Shown here in pieces: positions 54,099-63,446 of a stretch of DNA of 64,000 nt (positions are counted from its first letter, which is position 1; each line of letters opens with the position of its first letter). The stretch is taken from contig NZ_CP084742.1 of assembly GCF_020520285.1 (NCBI RefSeq), forward strand, positions 992,001 through 1,056,000, read 5' to 3'. Source of the stretch: Pseudomonas sp. L5B5. Its GTDB lineage: Bacteria; Pseudomonadota; Gammaproteobacteria; Pseudomonadales; Pseudomonadaceae. The translations under genes were made by a program, and so were the position numbers. The notes under the pieces are model-generated. The model was not told the DNA's origin and did not search any database. It saw only the letters and a list, made by a program, of their open reading frames with translations.

Positions 54099-56567
54099 AT
54101 GGCCAAGCCCCTGCAGGAGTACCAGCGCAAGCGCGATTTCAATGCCACGCCCGAGCCGGCAGGCAAGCGCGCCCGCCCCCGCTCAACCCATGCGTTGCAG
54201 TACTGCATCCAGAAGCACGATGCCAGCCACCTGCACTATGATTTTCGTCTGGAACTCGACGGTACCCTCAAGAGCTGGGCCATTCCCAAGGGCCCCTCAC
54301 TGGATCCCAAGGTTCGGCGCCTGGCAGTGCACGTGGAGGATCACCCGCTGGACTACGCCAACTTCGAAGGGCGCATCCCCGAAGGCCACTACGGCGCCGG
54401 CGATGTGATCGTCTGGGACCGGGGTGTCTGGGAGCCCGAGAGCGACCCACGCGAAGCCTATGCAAAGGGCAAGCTGCGCTTTCGCCTGCAGGGCGAAAAG
54501 CTGTCGGGGGTCTGGAACCTGTTCCGCACCCACCTAGCCGGCAAGAAAGAGCAGTGGATGCTGGTCAAGTCCCATGACGGACAGGCGCGCAGTGAAACGG
54601 ACTACAGCATTGTCGAGGCCCTGCCCGACAGCGTGCTGAGCGAACGCACCCTGCCCCCGCGCAGTCCGGCCAAGGCGAACACCGTCAGGCACAAGCGAAA
54701 AATCGGCCGCAAAGCCCTGCCGCATACGCTCCAGCCGCAACTGGCCACGTTGGTCGACTCACCGCCAAGCGGCGATTGGCGTTACGAAGTCAAGTTCGAC
54801 GGCTACCGCATCCTGGCGCGTATCGACGGAGACGACGTACGCCTGTTAACCCGTAATGGCCACGACTGGAGTGCGAAGATGCCACGGCAGGTCGAGGCGC
54901 TCCAGGCACTGGGCCTCGACTCGGCATGGCTCGACGGCGAGATGGTGGTGGTCGACGACAACGGCGTGGCCGACTTCCAGGCCTTGCAGAACGCCTTCGA
55001 CATCGAGCATGACGAGCGCATCACCTACTACCTGTTCGACCTACCCTGGCTGGGCGGTGAGGACCTGCGGGCACTGCCGCTGCAACAGCGCCGTGCAACC
55101 CTGGCCCGGTTGCTGGAAGGCAATGCATCGCAGGTACTCAGGTATTCCGCCGATTTTGAGGAGCCCGTCGAGTCACTGCTCGACAGCGCCTGCCGGCTGG
55201 AACTCGAAGGTCTGATCGGCAAGCGTGCCGACAGCCCCTACGTTGGCCGGCGCAGTAGCGACTGGGTCAAGCTCAAGTGCAAGCAGCGACAGGAATTCGT
55301 GATCGTCGGCTATACCGACCCCGAAGGCTGCCGCAACGGCTTCGGCGCCCTGGTGCTGGCCCTGCACGACCACGGCAGCGGCCAGCTGCGTTACGCCGGC
55401 AAGGTCGGCACCGGTTTCAACGCTGCCACCCTGGATAGCATTCACGCCCGCCTCAAGCCGCTGCGGACCGACGAATCGCCCTTGCCCAAACCACCCACCG
55501 GTGCCGAAACCCGCGACGTGCATTGGCTCAAGCCACAGCTGCTGGCAGAAGTCGCATATGCGCAAATAACCCGCGAGGGCATCGTACGCCACTCGGTGTT
55601 CCACGGCCTGCGTGACGATAAACCTGCCACCGCCATTGACCTGGAGCGAGCAATGCCCACCAAGCGCGCAGCACAGACCGAATCCGAAGCCCTGGGCACC
55701 CTGCGCCTGACCCACCCCGACCGCGTGGTCGACGCAACCACAGGCGCCACCAAGCGCGAGGTCGCACAGTATTACGCTCAGGTCGCCGAGTGGCTGCTGC
55801 CACAGCTCAAGGATCGGCCTGTAGCCCTGGTACGGGCGCCGGATGGCCTGGGCGGCGAGCTCTTTTTCCAAAAAAATGCCGGCCAGTTGCATATCCCCAA
55901 GGTGCTCAGCTACAGCAAGGCACAGGCCGGCCAGGCGGCTATGGTGCTCAACCGCGCCGACAGCCTGCTGGGCGCGGTGCAGATGAACACGCTTGAACTG
56001 CACACCTGGAACGCCACCACCAAGGATTTCGATAAACCCGACCGCTTTGTCCTCGACCTGGACCCTGACCCGGCGCTGCCCTGGAAAGCCATGCTAGAGG
56101 CCACCCAGCTGACCCTTACCCTGCTCGACGAACTGGGCCTGAAGGTGTTTCTGAAGACCAGCGGCGGCAAGGGCATGCACCTCGTCGTACCGTTGACCCG
56201 ACGCGCTGGCTGGGACGAGGTGAAGGACTTTAGCCATGCCTTGGTCAAACACATGGCCGGGCTGTTTCCTGATCGTCTCAGCGCCGTGTCCGGGCCGAAG
56301 AACCGGGTCGGGCGGATCTTTATCGATTATCTGCGTAACGGCAAGGGTGCCACCACCGTCGCCGCCTACTCGCTGCGGGCCCGCGAGAGCCTGCCGGTGT
56401 CGGTGCCGATCTGGCGTGAGGAACTGAGCCAGCTCAAGGGTTCCAACCAGTGGAACATCGGCAACCTTCACACGCGGCTTGCACAGGTCGACGATCCGTG
56501 GGCCGAAATGGGCAAGACCCGCCAGTCGATAACGTTACGTATGCGCAAGCAGTTGGGTATTGCATGA
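54099..56567 (+). CDS. ligD: Multifunctional NHEJ DNA ligase LigD (PE-LIG-POL)
   Basis: An 822-residue ATP-dependent ligase D that repairs double-strand breaks with Ku. Phosphoesterase domain about 35-190 (HDASHLHYDFRLELDG, with H and D metal ligands), ligase domain about 210-520 with the adenylation lysine in YEVKFDGYRILARI (near 231) and WVKLKCKQRQEFVIVGY, polymerase/primase domain about 535-822 with DLDPDPALPWK and FLKTSGGKGMHLVVPL. Order and length are those of Pseudomonas LigD. Intact, in contrast to neighbours. The next gene starts inside its stop (ATGATG). Confidence 0.95.
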   Translation: MAKPLQEYQRKRDFNATPEPAGKRARPRSTHALQYCIQKHDASHLHYDFRLELDGTLKSWAIPKGPSLDPKVRRLAVHVEDHPLDYANFEGRIPEGHYGAGDVIVWDRGVWEPESDPREAYAKGKLRFRLQGEKLSGVWNLFRTHLAGKKEQWMLVKSHDGQARSETDYSIVEALPDSVLSERTLPPRSPAKANTVRHKRKIGRKALPHTLQPQLATLVDSPPSGDWRYEVKFDGYRILARIDGDDVRLLTRNGHDWSAKMPRQVEALQALGLDSAWLDGEMVVVDDNGVADFQALQNAFDIEHDERITYYLFDLPWLGGEDLRALPLQQRRATLARLLEGNASQVLRYSADFEEPVESLLDSACRLELEGLIGKRADSPYVGRRSSDWVKLKCKQRQEFVIVGYTDPEGCRNGFGALVLALHDHGSGQLRYAGKVGTGFNAATLDSIHARLKPLRTDESPLPKPPTGAETRDVHWLKPQLLAEVAYAQITREGIVRHSVFHGLRDDKPATAIDLERAMPTKRAAQTESEALGTLRLTHPDRVVDATTGATKREVAQYYAQVAEWLLPQLKDRPVALVRAPDGLGGELFFQKNAGQLHIPKVLSYSKAQAGQAAMVLNRADSLLGAVQMNTLELHTWNATTKDFDKPDRFVLDLDPDPALPWKAMLEATQLTLTLLDELGLKVFLKTSGGKGMHLVVPLTRRAGWDEVKDFSHALVKHMAGLFPDRLSAVSGPKNRVGRIFIDYLRNGKGATTVAAYSLRARESLPVSVPIWREELSQLKGSNQWNIGNLHTRLAQVDDPWAEMGKTRQSITLRMRKQLGIA

Positions 56568-57579
56568 TGGAACTGACCCAATTCGATTCGTTGTTACACC
56601 GCTTCGCTCACCGTTCGCAGGCCATCGAACGCGACGCTTCGCTAATAGAACTGATGCAGGCCTTGCAGGGCGAACGGCTCGACGTACTCCCGTCGCCCGG
56701 CCAGGGCTGCACCATGGAGCGATAGCGGGCCTTGGCGCGAGTCGCCGGTTGCGATCTCAGCCTGGCCAAACTTTATGAAGGCCATACCGACGCCTTGGCA
56801 ATCCTCGCAGAATGCGGTGCCGCCCAGCAGGCCGGCAACGGCATCTGGGGCGTGTGGGCCGCCGAGCCGCCGGATGCCCGTGCCTATATCGTCGAGCGGC
56901 GAGGTGAACGCGTACGCCTGCAAGGCCTGGTGCTCGGGCGCGCTGCAGATCGACCATGCCCTGCTGACCGCCTGGGAGGGCGACCAGCCTCAACTGGTGG
57001 TCATCGAACTGCATCACCCCAGCCAGCGCATCCTGGCCGAACACTGGCAGGCCGTGGGCATGGCCGCCACCAGCAGTGTCGTCATCGAATTCGGATACTC
57101 GCCAGGGCTGGCCATCGGTTCGCCCGGCCAGTACCTGTCCCGGCCTGGCTTCTGGCAAGGCGGCGCGAGTATCGCCGCTTGCTGGTATGGCGCCGCCGAG
57201 GCCCTGGCGGACCACCTTCGCGAACAGTGCCGCAAACCCCGGCGCGACCCGCATGCCGATGCGCATCTGGGCGCAGTCAATGCGGCCTTGTACGTTGCCC
57301 GTGCCACCCTGCGCGAATGCGCCACGTGGATCGACCTCCACCCTCAGGATGACGCAAGCTTAGAGGTGCGACGCACCCGCGCCCAGGTCGAGCGGGCGGT
57401 CGAGCAGGTCATCCAGCATGTGGGCCGGGCGCTGGGCGCCGCACCGTTCTGTCGCAGCAGCCATTTCGCAAGGCTCAGTGCCGACCTGCCGGCGTACCTG
57501 CGCCAGAGCCACGCGAGCGCGACCTGGACGAGTTGGGCCGACAACTGACCGGCTTGCCGACGGGAGCATGGCAACTATG
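56564..57579 (+). pseudogene. Acyl-CoA-dehydrogenase-like gene, broken
   Basis: From ATG 56564 or 56567 the frame reads ELTQFDSLLHRFAHRSQ and stops at TAG 56723-56725, resumes with CDLSLAKLYEGHTDALAIL, shifts frame near 56930 to KAWCSGALQIDHALLTAW and SPGQYLSRPGFWQGGASIAACW, and shifts again near 57515 to reach ERDLDELGRQLTGL before ending at TGA 57577-57579. The rebuilt protein (about 335 residues) looks like the short acyl-CoA-dehydrogenase-like protein found with PIG-L, methyltransferase and glycosyltransferase genes next to ligD in P. putida-type genomes. Three lesions make it non-functional. Confidence 0.8.
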
Positions 57580-58347
57580 AGCCAGAATTTGATACAGGCT
57601 GCGCAAGGGCCGCCGTGGAGCGCCTGGCAGCAAGCTGCTCAGCTGGCCCGCGCCAGCTGGATGCTGCTTGAGCAGTTGTGCTCACCCGGAAGGCGCCTGG
57701 TCATACTGGCGCCGCACCCGGACGACGAAATCCTCATGGCCGGCGGGGTGCTGGCCAGCTTCCACGGACGAGAACAGGACGTGCTGCTGATCTCTGCCTC
57801 CAATGGCGAGGGCAGCCACCCGCATTCCTCGCAATGGCCCGAGCGCCGCCTGCGTCATCAGCGTCCACTGGAAAGCCGCCACGCCCTGCAACTGCTTGGC
57901 CTGGACGTCAACCGCCTCGACTGGCGGCGCCTCAATCTCAAGGATGGCAACCTGCCCAATGATGAGGCCTTCCTCGTCAACCACCTGAACCAGTTGCTCA
58001 AACCTGGCGACCTGCTGCTGACCACATGGCGCGGCGACGGCCATTGCGACCACGAAGCAGCAGGGCGCGCCGGTGTCCAGGCGGCACAAGCCAGGCGTGT
58101 ACAACTGCCCGAGGTCCCGGTCTGGGCCTGGCACTGGGCAAGCCCCGATGACCCTCGCTTGCCCTGGCCGCGGGCCCACCGTCTGCAGCTGCGCGATGCG
58201 CATCTGGCGCTCAAGCGCCAAGCCCTTGCCGCCCATGCCAGCCAGTTGCAGCCCGATGGTGATCGCCCACCGGTTGTGCCAGTACAGCTTCAAGCCTGCA
58301 TGATGCAACCCTTCGAGTTGATCTTCCTATCAGTGGAGTCGCCATGA
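57577..58347 (+). CDS. PIG-L family deacetylase
   Basis: A 256-residue LmbE-like zinc hydrolase, probably an N-acetylglucosamine-type deacetylase. Zinc motifs: LAPHPDDEILMAGGVL (HPDD near 46-49) and GDGHCDHEAAGR (HCDHE near 150). ATG 57577 overlaps the preceding stop. Its stop overlaps the methyltransferase start by four bases. The context suggests modification of a small sugar-containing molecule or a glycolipid. Confidence 0.88.
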   Translation: MSQNLIQAAQGPPWSAWQQAAQLARASWMLLEQLCSPGRRLVILAPHPDDEILMAGGVLASFHGREQDVLLISASNGEGSHPHSSQWPERRLRHQRPLESRHALQLLGLDVNRLDWRRLNLKDGNLPNDEAFLVNHLNQLLKPGDLLLTTWRGDGHCDHEAAGRAGVQAAQARRVQLPEVPVWAWHWASPDDPRLPWPRAHRLQLRDAHLALKRQALAAHASQLQPDGDRPPVVPVQLQACMMQPFELIFLSVESP

Positions 58348-58931
58348 GCCTTGATGCGCAGTACTTCGCCGACCTGTATGCCGGCAGCGATGCCCCCTGG
58401 GCTTTTCGTACCCGCTGGTACGAACGGCGCAAGCGCGACCTGGCCAGCCTGCCGCGGCAATGTTATGAACGCATATTCGAAGCGGCCTGTGCCAACGGCG
58501 AACTGAGCCTCTTGCTGGCCGAGCGCTGTGCCGACCGGCTGTGCCAGGACATCGACGCAACGGCCGTGGTCTTGGCCCGCCAGCGTCTGGCAGGCGTAGG
58601 CCATGCCTACGTCGAACAGGGTCACCTGCCGGGCGACTGGCTAGGTGGGCAGTTCGACCTCGTGCTCAGCGAGATCGGCTACTACCTGAACCCAACCGAC
58701 TGGCTGCAGGTGATCGAGCAATCGGTGGCCAGCCTGGCGTATGACGGCGGTTTACTGGCCTGCCACTGGCGCCATCCCATCGCCGGTTGCCCGCAGGATG
58801 GCCGCGAGGTGCACGCCCTGCTGGCCCGGCATCTGTCGCTATATCCGTTGCTGCGCCACGAGGAGGCAGACTTCCTGCTCGAGTACCTGGTCATGTCAGC
58901 CCAGTGTCGTCGGCCTCGACGAGACCTGCCC
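58344..58931 (+). CDS. SAM-dependent methyltransferase (NodS-like), fused in frame to the next gene
   Basis: Residues 1-196 of a longer frame form a NodS/SAM-methyltransferase-like protein: YFADLYAGSDAPWAFRTRWY, ERIFEAACANGELSLLLAERC (motif I), VVLARQRL, and LVLSEIGYYLNP (post-motif). The usual G-x-G of motif I is ACANGELS here. No stop codon separates it from the glycosyltransferase start ATG at 58932, so the two are read as one frame. It would transfer a methyl group to an unknown substrate. Confidence 0.8.
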
Positions 58932-59594
58932 ATGATCGCCGTCATAATTCCCGCTCACACTGAAGCCCGTCGGCTTGGGCACTGCCTTACCGCCGTCAAG
59001 CAGGCGGTGGCCCAAGCCGAAACGGCGGGCATTGCAATCGAGGTACTGGTGGTGCTCGATCGCTGTGTCGACGCCAGCGCGCGCATCGCCCGCCGTCTTG
59101 GCGTGCATACCCTGGAACTGGAGGCTGGCAATGTCGGCATTGCCCGGCGCCTGGGCGCGGCGTGGATGATCGAGCGCGGCGCCCAGTGACTGGCCTTCAC
59201 CGACGCCGACAGTCGAGTGCCCGGGCATTGGCTGGTGTCACAGCTGCAATGGCACGCGGACGCGGTGTGCGGCACGGTGCACATCGAACGCTGGCAGCCC
59301 TGGCAGAACGCAGCGTTACGCCAGTTGTATCGCAGCCGTTATCAGGCACGTGACGGGCATCGGCATATCCATGGCGCCAGCCTCGGCGTATGCGCCAAGG
59401 CCTACGAGCGCGTGGGCGGCTTCCAGCCATTGCCGGTGCATGAAGATGTGCAACTGGTGCTGGCCCTCGAAGCCAGCGGCGCACAGATTGTCTGGACCGC
59501 GGCGCACAGCGTGGCCATCAGCAGCCGGGTGGACAGCCGTGCTCGCCACGGCTTCTGGGACTATCTGAAGGGGCTGGAGGGGCCGCTTGCGTAA
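58932..59594 (+). pseudogene. Family-2 glycosyltransferase with premature stop
   Basis: From ATG 58932 the protein IAVIIPAHTEARRLGHCL, EVLVVLDRCVDASARIA is a GT-A glycosyltransferase, but TGA at 59187-59189 replaces the expected Trp (GAQxLAFTDADSRVP, containing the DAD metal motif). The same frame goes on to GFWDYLKGLEGPLA and stops at 59594. The upstream 85 residues alone cannot form the enzyme. The fused methyltransferase may still be made. Confidence 0.85.
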
Positions 59595-59595
59595 C

Positions 59596-60432
59596 TCATG
59601 AAGCCTTGCGCGGTCGCTTGGCCGCCGTTTTTTTCGCTTTGGTCTTGCCGCCGAGGCTACGCTTGAGCAGTTCGGTGAGGTCGATGATGTCGGCGCCCTT
59701 CTCTGCCGTCGCACCCTCGCCTTTGTCCACGGTCTCAATCTTGCCTTTGCTGGCCTTCTCCTCCACCAGGTCGAGGATGGTCTGGCGAAACGCATCATGG
59801 TAATCATCCGGCGTCCATTGCCCGCTCATGTCCTCCACCAGGCGCCTGGCCATTTCCAGCTCACGCTTGTCGACCTTGCTCTCGGTCACGCTCTTGTCCA
59901 GCTCCAGCGTATCCAGCCCGCGCACCTCTTCCGGCCAGCGCAGAGTGATCAATACCAGTGCATCTTCCAGCGGGCGCAGCAGGGCCAGGTGCTGGCGGGT
60001 GTGCAGCACCACGGTGGCCAAGGCCACCTTGCCGGTGCTGTGCAGGGTCTCGCGCAGCAAGGCATAGACCTTGCCGCCACGATGGTCGGGGCTCAGGTAG
60101 TAGGGGGTGTCAAACTGTTGCAGTGGGATGTCGCCGGCATCGACGAACGAGAAGATGTCGATGGTCTGGGTCGCCTCGGGCCTGGCCTTGCGGATTTCTT
60201 CCTCGCTGATCACCACGTAGCGGCCCTTTTCGTACTCCACCCCTTTGACGATGTGCTCTTTGTTGATGTCCTTGCCGGTCACCTTGTTCACCCGCTTGTA
60301 GCCAACCGGTTCCATGCTGCGCTTGTCCAGCCAGTCGAAGTCCACACGCTCGCTGCGCACTGCGGTGTTCAGAGAGACGGGGATGTGCACCAAGCCAAAG
60401 CTGATCGCGCCTTTCCAGATTGACCGGGCCAT
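59596..60432 (-). CDS. ku: Non-homologous end-joining protein Ku
   Basis: A 278-residue bacterial Ku. Ku core: RSIWKGAISFGLVHIPVSL at the N-terminus, FDWLDKRSMEPVGYKRVNK, YYLSPDHRGGKVYALL and WPEEVRGLDTLELD. The Lys/Ala-rich C-terminal tail (KTKAKKTAAKRPRKAS) binds DNA or LigD. It rings DNA ends and recruits LigD encoded 3 kb away on the other strand. Intact; converges with the glycosyltransferase. Confidence 0.95.
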   Translation of the reverse strand: MARSIWKGAISFGLVHIPVSLNTAVRSERVDFDWLDKRSMEPVGYKRVNKVTGKDINKEHIVKGVEYEKGRYVVISEEEIRKARPEATQTIDIFSFVDAGDIPLQQFDTPYYLSPDHRGGKVYALLRETLHSTGKVALATVVLHTRQHLALLRPLEDALVLITLRWPEEVRGLDTLELDKSVTESKVDKRELEMARRLVEDMSGQWTPDDYHDAFRQTILDLVEEKASKGKIETVDKGEGATAEKGADIIDLTELLKRSLGGKTKAKKTAAKRPRKAS

Positions 60433-60441
60433 GGTCCGCTC

Positions 60442-60579
60442 CTACACGTTGAAAGGTTGACCGAGCTGGCTGTAGCGCAGCGCGCCACATAGTTCGCAAC
60501 ACTGGCAGTGAAGCCCGGCGACTTCACACACCACCAGGCTGCGCCATTGGCAGCCCCGCAGCAGACAGAAAAGTTTCAT
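60442..60579 (-). CDS. Small Cys-rich protein (PSPA7_2676-like), just upstream of ku
   Basis: A 45-residue protein from ATG 60579 ending at TAG 60442: FCLLRGCQWRSLVVCEVAG, then LHCQCCELCGALRYSQLG. Seven Cys in a pattern like the short Pseudomonas Cys-rich small protein family near ku. GGAGGTGG lies just before the start. Probably zinc binding; function unknown. It precedes ku by nine bases, so they are co-transcribed. Confidence 0.75.
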   Translation of the reverse strand: MKLFCLLRGCQWRSLVVCEVAGLHCQCCELCGALRYSQLGQPFNV

Positions 60580-60599
60580 CAGCCACCTCCCTGGCCCTC

Positions 60600-61229
60600 T
60601 TGAGTATCCGGGCCCCTTACTGAAACTGACTGCGCAGCGCCGCGAAGGTTTATCCGGATTTCCAAGTCAGGCCGTCAGAGCAGCGGCTCGCCACCGGCCC
60701 TACCGATAGGCTAGAAGCCCATGGTGGGACGGTCAGTGTAGAGTCTCCCGGAATAGGCCAGGGTTGTAGGTTCATCATCACACTACCTTTGTGCGCGTAC
60801 GCCCAGCAACCCCAAGTGCAGGGCGAAGTGCTGCCATCAGAAGGTCGGCTGAAAGGGGTTCGCATCCTGCTGGTGGATGACTCAGTCGATGTGCTGGAAG
60901 TGATGGAACAATTGCTGTTGATGGAAGATGCCGACATCGATGCCTACAGCGACCCGAAACTGGCGCTGCAGTCGGCGGCAGATGCGCGTTACGACGTGAT
61001 CATTTCCGACATCGGCATGCCTGGCATGGATGGCCATGCACTGATCCGGGCGCTGCGCGGCCTGGAGCATCTGCGCTACATCCCTGCCATCGCGTTGACA
61101 GGCTATGGCGCAAGCGCTGACCAATACAAGTCTCGCCAGTCCGGGTTTGACCGCCACTTGAACAAGCCGGTGGGTTATGACGACTTGATTGATGCGATCG
61201 AGCGGCTTAATGGCTCAGCGTCGGTCTGA
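60600..61229 (+). pseudogene. Hybrid sensor kinase remnant, receiver domain still open
   Basis: The frame from about 60705 reads EAHGGTVSVESPGIGQGC and FIITLPLCAYA, the end of a histidine-kinase ATPase domain, then a response-regulator domain: ILLVDDSVDVLEVMEQLL (acidic pair near start), IISDIGMPGMDGHAL (phosphorylated Asp), ALTGYGA and LNKPVGYD. Upstream of about 60700 the kinase, including the H box and N-box, is gone. A start at TTG/ATG near 60789 would give a 146-residue free receiver, which might still be translated. It resembles the C-terminal end of CheB/CheR-PAS-type hybrid kinases of P. putida. Confidence 0.75.
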
Positions 61230-61269
61230 ATAGGAAAAGATGGGCTTTACCGGGGGCGACTCACGCCTC

Positions 61270-61785
61270 TCAGTGCTTCCTGCCCTCCTCCTTCTTTTTT
61301 TCTTCGTCCTGCCCTTCAACCTTGTCCACCAGCAAAGGCATAGTGCCCAGCACCAACAGCGCCAGCACCGTGCTGACCAGCGCCGTGGCTTCGCGTCCCA
61401 TCCCCGCTGCCGTACCGATGGCAGCCGTCATCCATAACCCGGCAGCTGTGGTCAGGCCTTTGACATGACTGGTGTCCTGGCCATTGCCTTTGAGAATGGT
61501 GCCCGCACCCAGAAAGCCGATACCAGCAACGATGCCCTGAATCACCCGGCTGAGCGCCTGCGCATCGGCACCTGCCATGCTCGGTGCCAGCACGAACAGC
61601 GCCGCGCCCAACGAAACCAGCATGTGCGTGCGCACCCCGGCGGACTTGCCCTTGTGCTCGCGCTCGAAACCCAGAACGGCGCCCAGCACGGCAGCCATCA
61701 CCAAGCGTACGAGGATTCGCACGATTTCGCGCTCATCACCAATATCGGCAAATTCGGCCTGGATTGTTTGCCAGATCCTATCCAT
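61270..61785 (-). CDS. MgtC/SapB family membrane protein
   Basis: A 171-residue protein with four to five transmembrane helices. Family features: VLGFEREHKGKSAGVRTHML (about residues 38-57), GIVAGIGFLGAGTILK and GLTTAAGLWMTAAIGTAAGMG. MgtC-like proteins support growth at low magnesium or in hosts by acting on the ATP synthase or on transport. The C-terminus is a charged tail (DEEKKKEEGRKH). Confidence 0.92.
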   Translation of the reverse strand: MDRIWQTIQAEFADIGDEREIVRILVRLVMAAVLGAVLGFEREHKGKSAGVRTHMLVSLGAALFVLAPSMAGADAQALSRVIQGIVAGIGFLGAGTILKGNGQDTSHVKGLTTAAGLWMTAAIGTAAGMGREATALVSTVLALLVLGTMPLLVDKVEGQDEEKKKEEGRKH

Positions 61786-62401
61786 GGACAGGTTCCAGCC
61801 TGACGAGGCTCTCTGCCAGCGCGGCGCTCCTCACAGGCTCGTGTTGGTTCGATCTCGATGGGCATGGTAGCGTTTTCCGAGGACGGTTAAAGCGTATGAC
61901 TGCCAGCACTGCAAGGTTGTTGCATCGGACTGCTTGGCAGGTAGGGTGCAAGCCGCCTGGCCTGACTTTGACAGTTGTCAGAAATCGACATTCTCGATCG
62001 CGCATTCTGCTGGGGGTATCGCGGGTATTTTTGGGGGTATATTTCCACTTCTTAAGACCAGAAATTCCGTCCTAGAGCCATGTCCAGATGTTTTTCGGAA
62101 AGTTCTGAAAACATGTGACGTGGCAAGCTGCAGCTTTCGGAAGATTCTGTTGAAAACAGTCGGATTTTCCGCTCGCCTAAACTTACTCAACATATCTAGT
62201 GGTTTTTCGGACCTTCATTGACCGTTATTCCTGAGTTAGGGGGCTCAGCTTGAGGTTTTTTGTTTATTGCAAGCCGACCTGTCCTAGGACCGGTGGGCCC
62301 TGAGGTGGAAACTTGGCCAGCCAGCGCAGGTACACCGAAGCGGCCAACGTGAATTCATCTGGTCGCACCGCTCATACCACGTGGTCACTTCAGTTAAGTC
62401 C
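61786..62401. other. Gene-free region upstream of mgtC
   Basis: About 615 bases. The first 150 bases should hold the mgtC promoter and leader (leftward); a magnesium-sensing leader is possible but I see no clear stems. Otherwise only a weak CTCAGCTTGAGG-TTTTTT hairpin (about 62245-62263) and no gene. Confidence 0.35.
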
Positions 62402-62779
62402 TTAACTCACATCATTCAGCGCCTCGATCAGTTCGGTCTTACGCATAGTCGAACGGCCAGCTATTCGGTATTTACGAGCTCGCTCCATAAGCTCATTTTT
62501 GCTCATATCCTCTAATCGCTGATCAGTACGCAGGGCACGTTTTCGCGTTGCTACAGCTTGCCGGGCTGATGACTCTCAGGCTTTAGCCTTTTTTGCCTCG
62601 GTGGTTTTCTGTCCAGAGCCACCCTTCCGTTCGCCGCCACCTGACTGTTTATTAACTGTTCCCCAAGCACGACTTGCTGCTTCAGCTTCGGGCCCCCCTT
62701 TAGCCTCGTAGCTATCTTCGATATGTTTCGCTTTCCGCTTTTGGTTATTGGTGTACTTATCTTTATCCCCACGCGGCAT
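62402..62779 (-). pseudogene. Plasmid-stabilisation/Rho-N-like protein with premature stop
   Basis: ATG 62779 begins PRGDKDKYTNNQKRKAKHIE, goes on with ASRAWGTVNKQSGGGERKGG and stops at TGA 62576-62578. The frame then continues as SARQAVATRKRALRTDQRL, ELMERARKYRIAGRSTMRK and TELIEALNDVS, ending at TAA 62402. This is a basic protein with a C-terminal Rho-N/SAP-like helix-loop-helix, known in Pseudomonas as plasmid stabilisation protein. The TGA removes the DNA- or RNA-binding end; the shorter N-terminal product might still be made. Confidence 0.75.
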
Positions 62780-63406
62780 GATCGCATCCTCTTAGTTGCT
62801 GAGCACATTGCCTACACGTGTGGATTATCCAAACCCCACCACGTTCGGGCCGACCGATGAACGGCTTCCGGAAAATCATCGCCAAGGCTAGCCGTTTTCG
62901 CGGTAAAACCAGCTCATTCTTAGCAAGGACACATCAAGAGCTGGGCAGCGCCCATACAAATCAGGCAATCAACCTGAATCACCATTCTATTGTCATAGAA
63001 GGATTTTGGCCCAGCGGTTCACCACTGCCTGGGCCATCAATTATTGCCTGCTCTCGCCGGCCTTTCCTTCCTGCATCTGTACAGAGGACTTGGTACCACT
63101 GGAGTTGTCTTTCGTTGCATTATCGGCGCTGTCAGAAAATCCATGAAGCATGAATACACTGCAAAAGCCCAAGCACATACTCAACTTTTTCATAATCGTT
63201 TACCTACTGACGAGTGATTCAAATACAGCGCGAGATCTCAAAACCGATCGTCACACCGCTCTAAACCTACGTTATTAAATCCATCTTCAAGCGCGAGCCT
63301 GCATACGTCCGGGCGCTCTACTCTTTTTGCACCACCGCTGCGGTGCCAGAGAACTCCTGTTAACGCACTCCCCCGAAGAGCATTAGACTTTCCTTCAGAA
63401 GAGGAC
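62780..63406. other. Gene-free region before the alcohol-dehydrogenase-like gene
   Basis: About 630 bases; open frames here have no family resemblance and poor codon use. Nothing further can be said, apart from the terminator at its right end. Confidence 0.35.
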
Positions 63407-63427
63407 GCCGGCCCGATGCGGGCCGGC
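63407..63427 (-). terminator. Hairpin after the alcohol-dehydrogenase-like gene
   Basis: On the minus strand GCCGGCCCGCATCGGGCCGGC: the 9-bp stem is perfect, followed by GTCCTCTTCT, a weak T tract. It lies 20 bp beyond the stop at 63447. Confidence 0.65.
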
Positions 63428-63446
63428 AAAAAGTTGGCTGTTCATT

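Noticed and set aside
55173..56003. 276-codon minus-strand frame within ligD.
   Set aside because: It is a mirror of a conserved coding region with low-complexity composition and no ribosome site.
59187..59189. TGA inside a conserved glycosyltransferase could be read as selenocysteine.
   Set aside because: A Trp is expected here, no SECIS-like hairpin is seen right after it, and other genes nearby carry TAA and TAG stops as well; gene decay is simpler.
62576..62578. TGA in the plasmid-stabilisation gene as programmed readthrough.
   Set aside because: No readthrough context such as a following hairpin is evident, and it matches the local pattern of gene loss.
62818..63153. 111-codon plus-strand frame.
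   Set aside because: Composition and codon use are unlike neighbours and no motif is recognisable.
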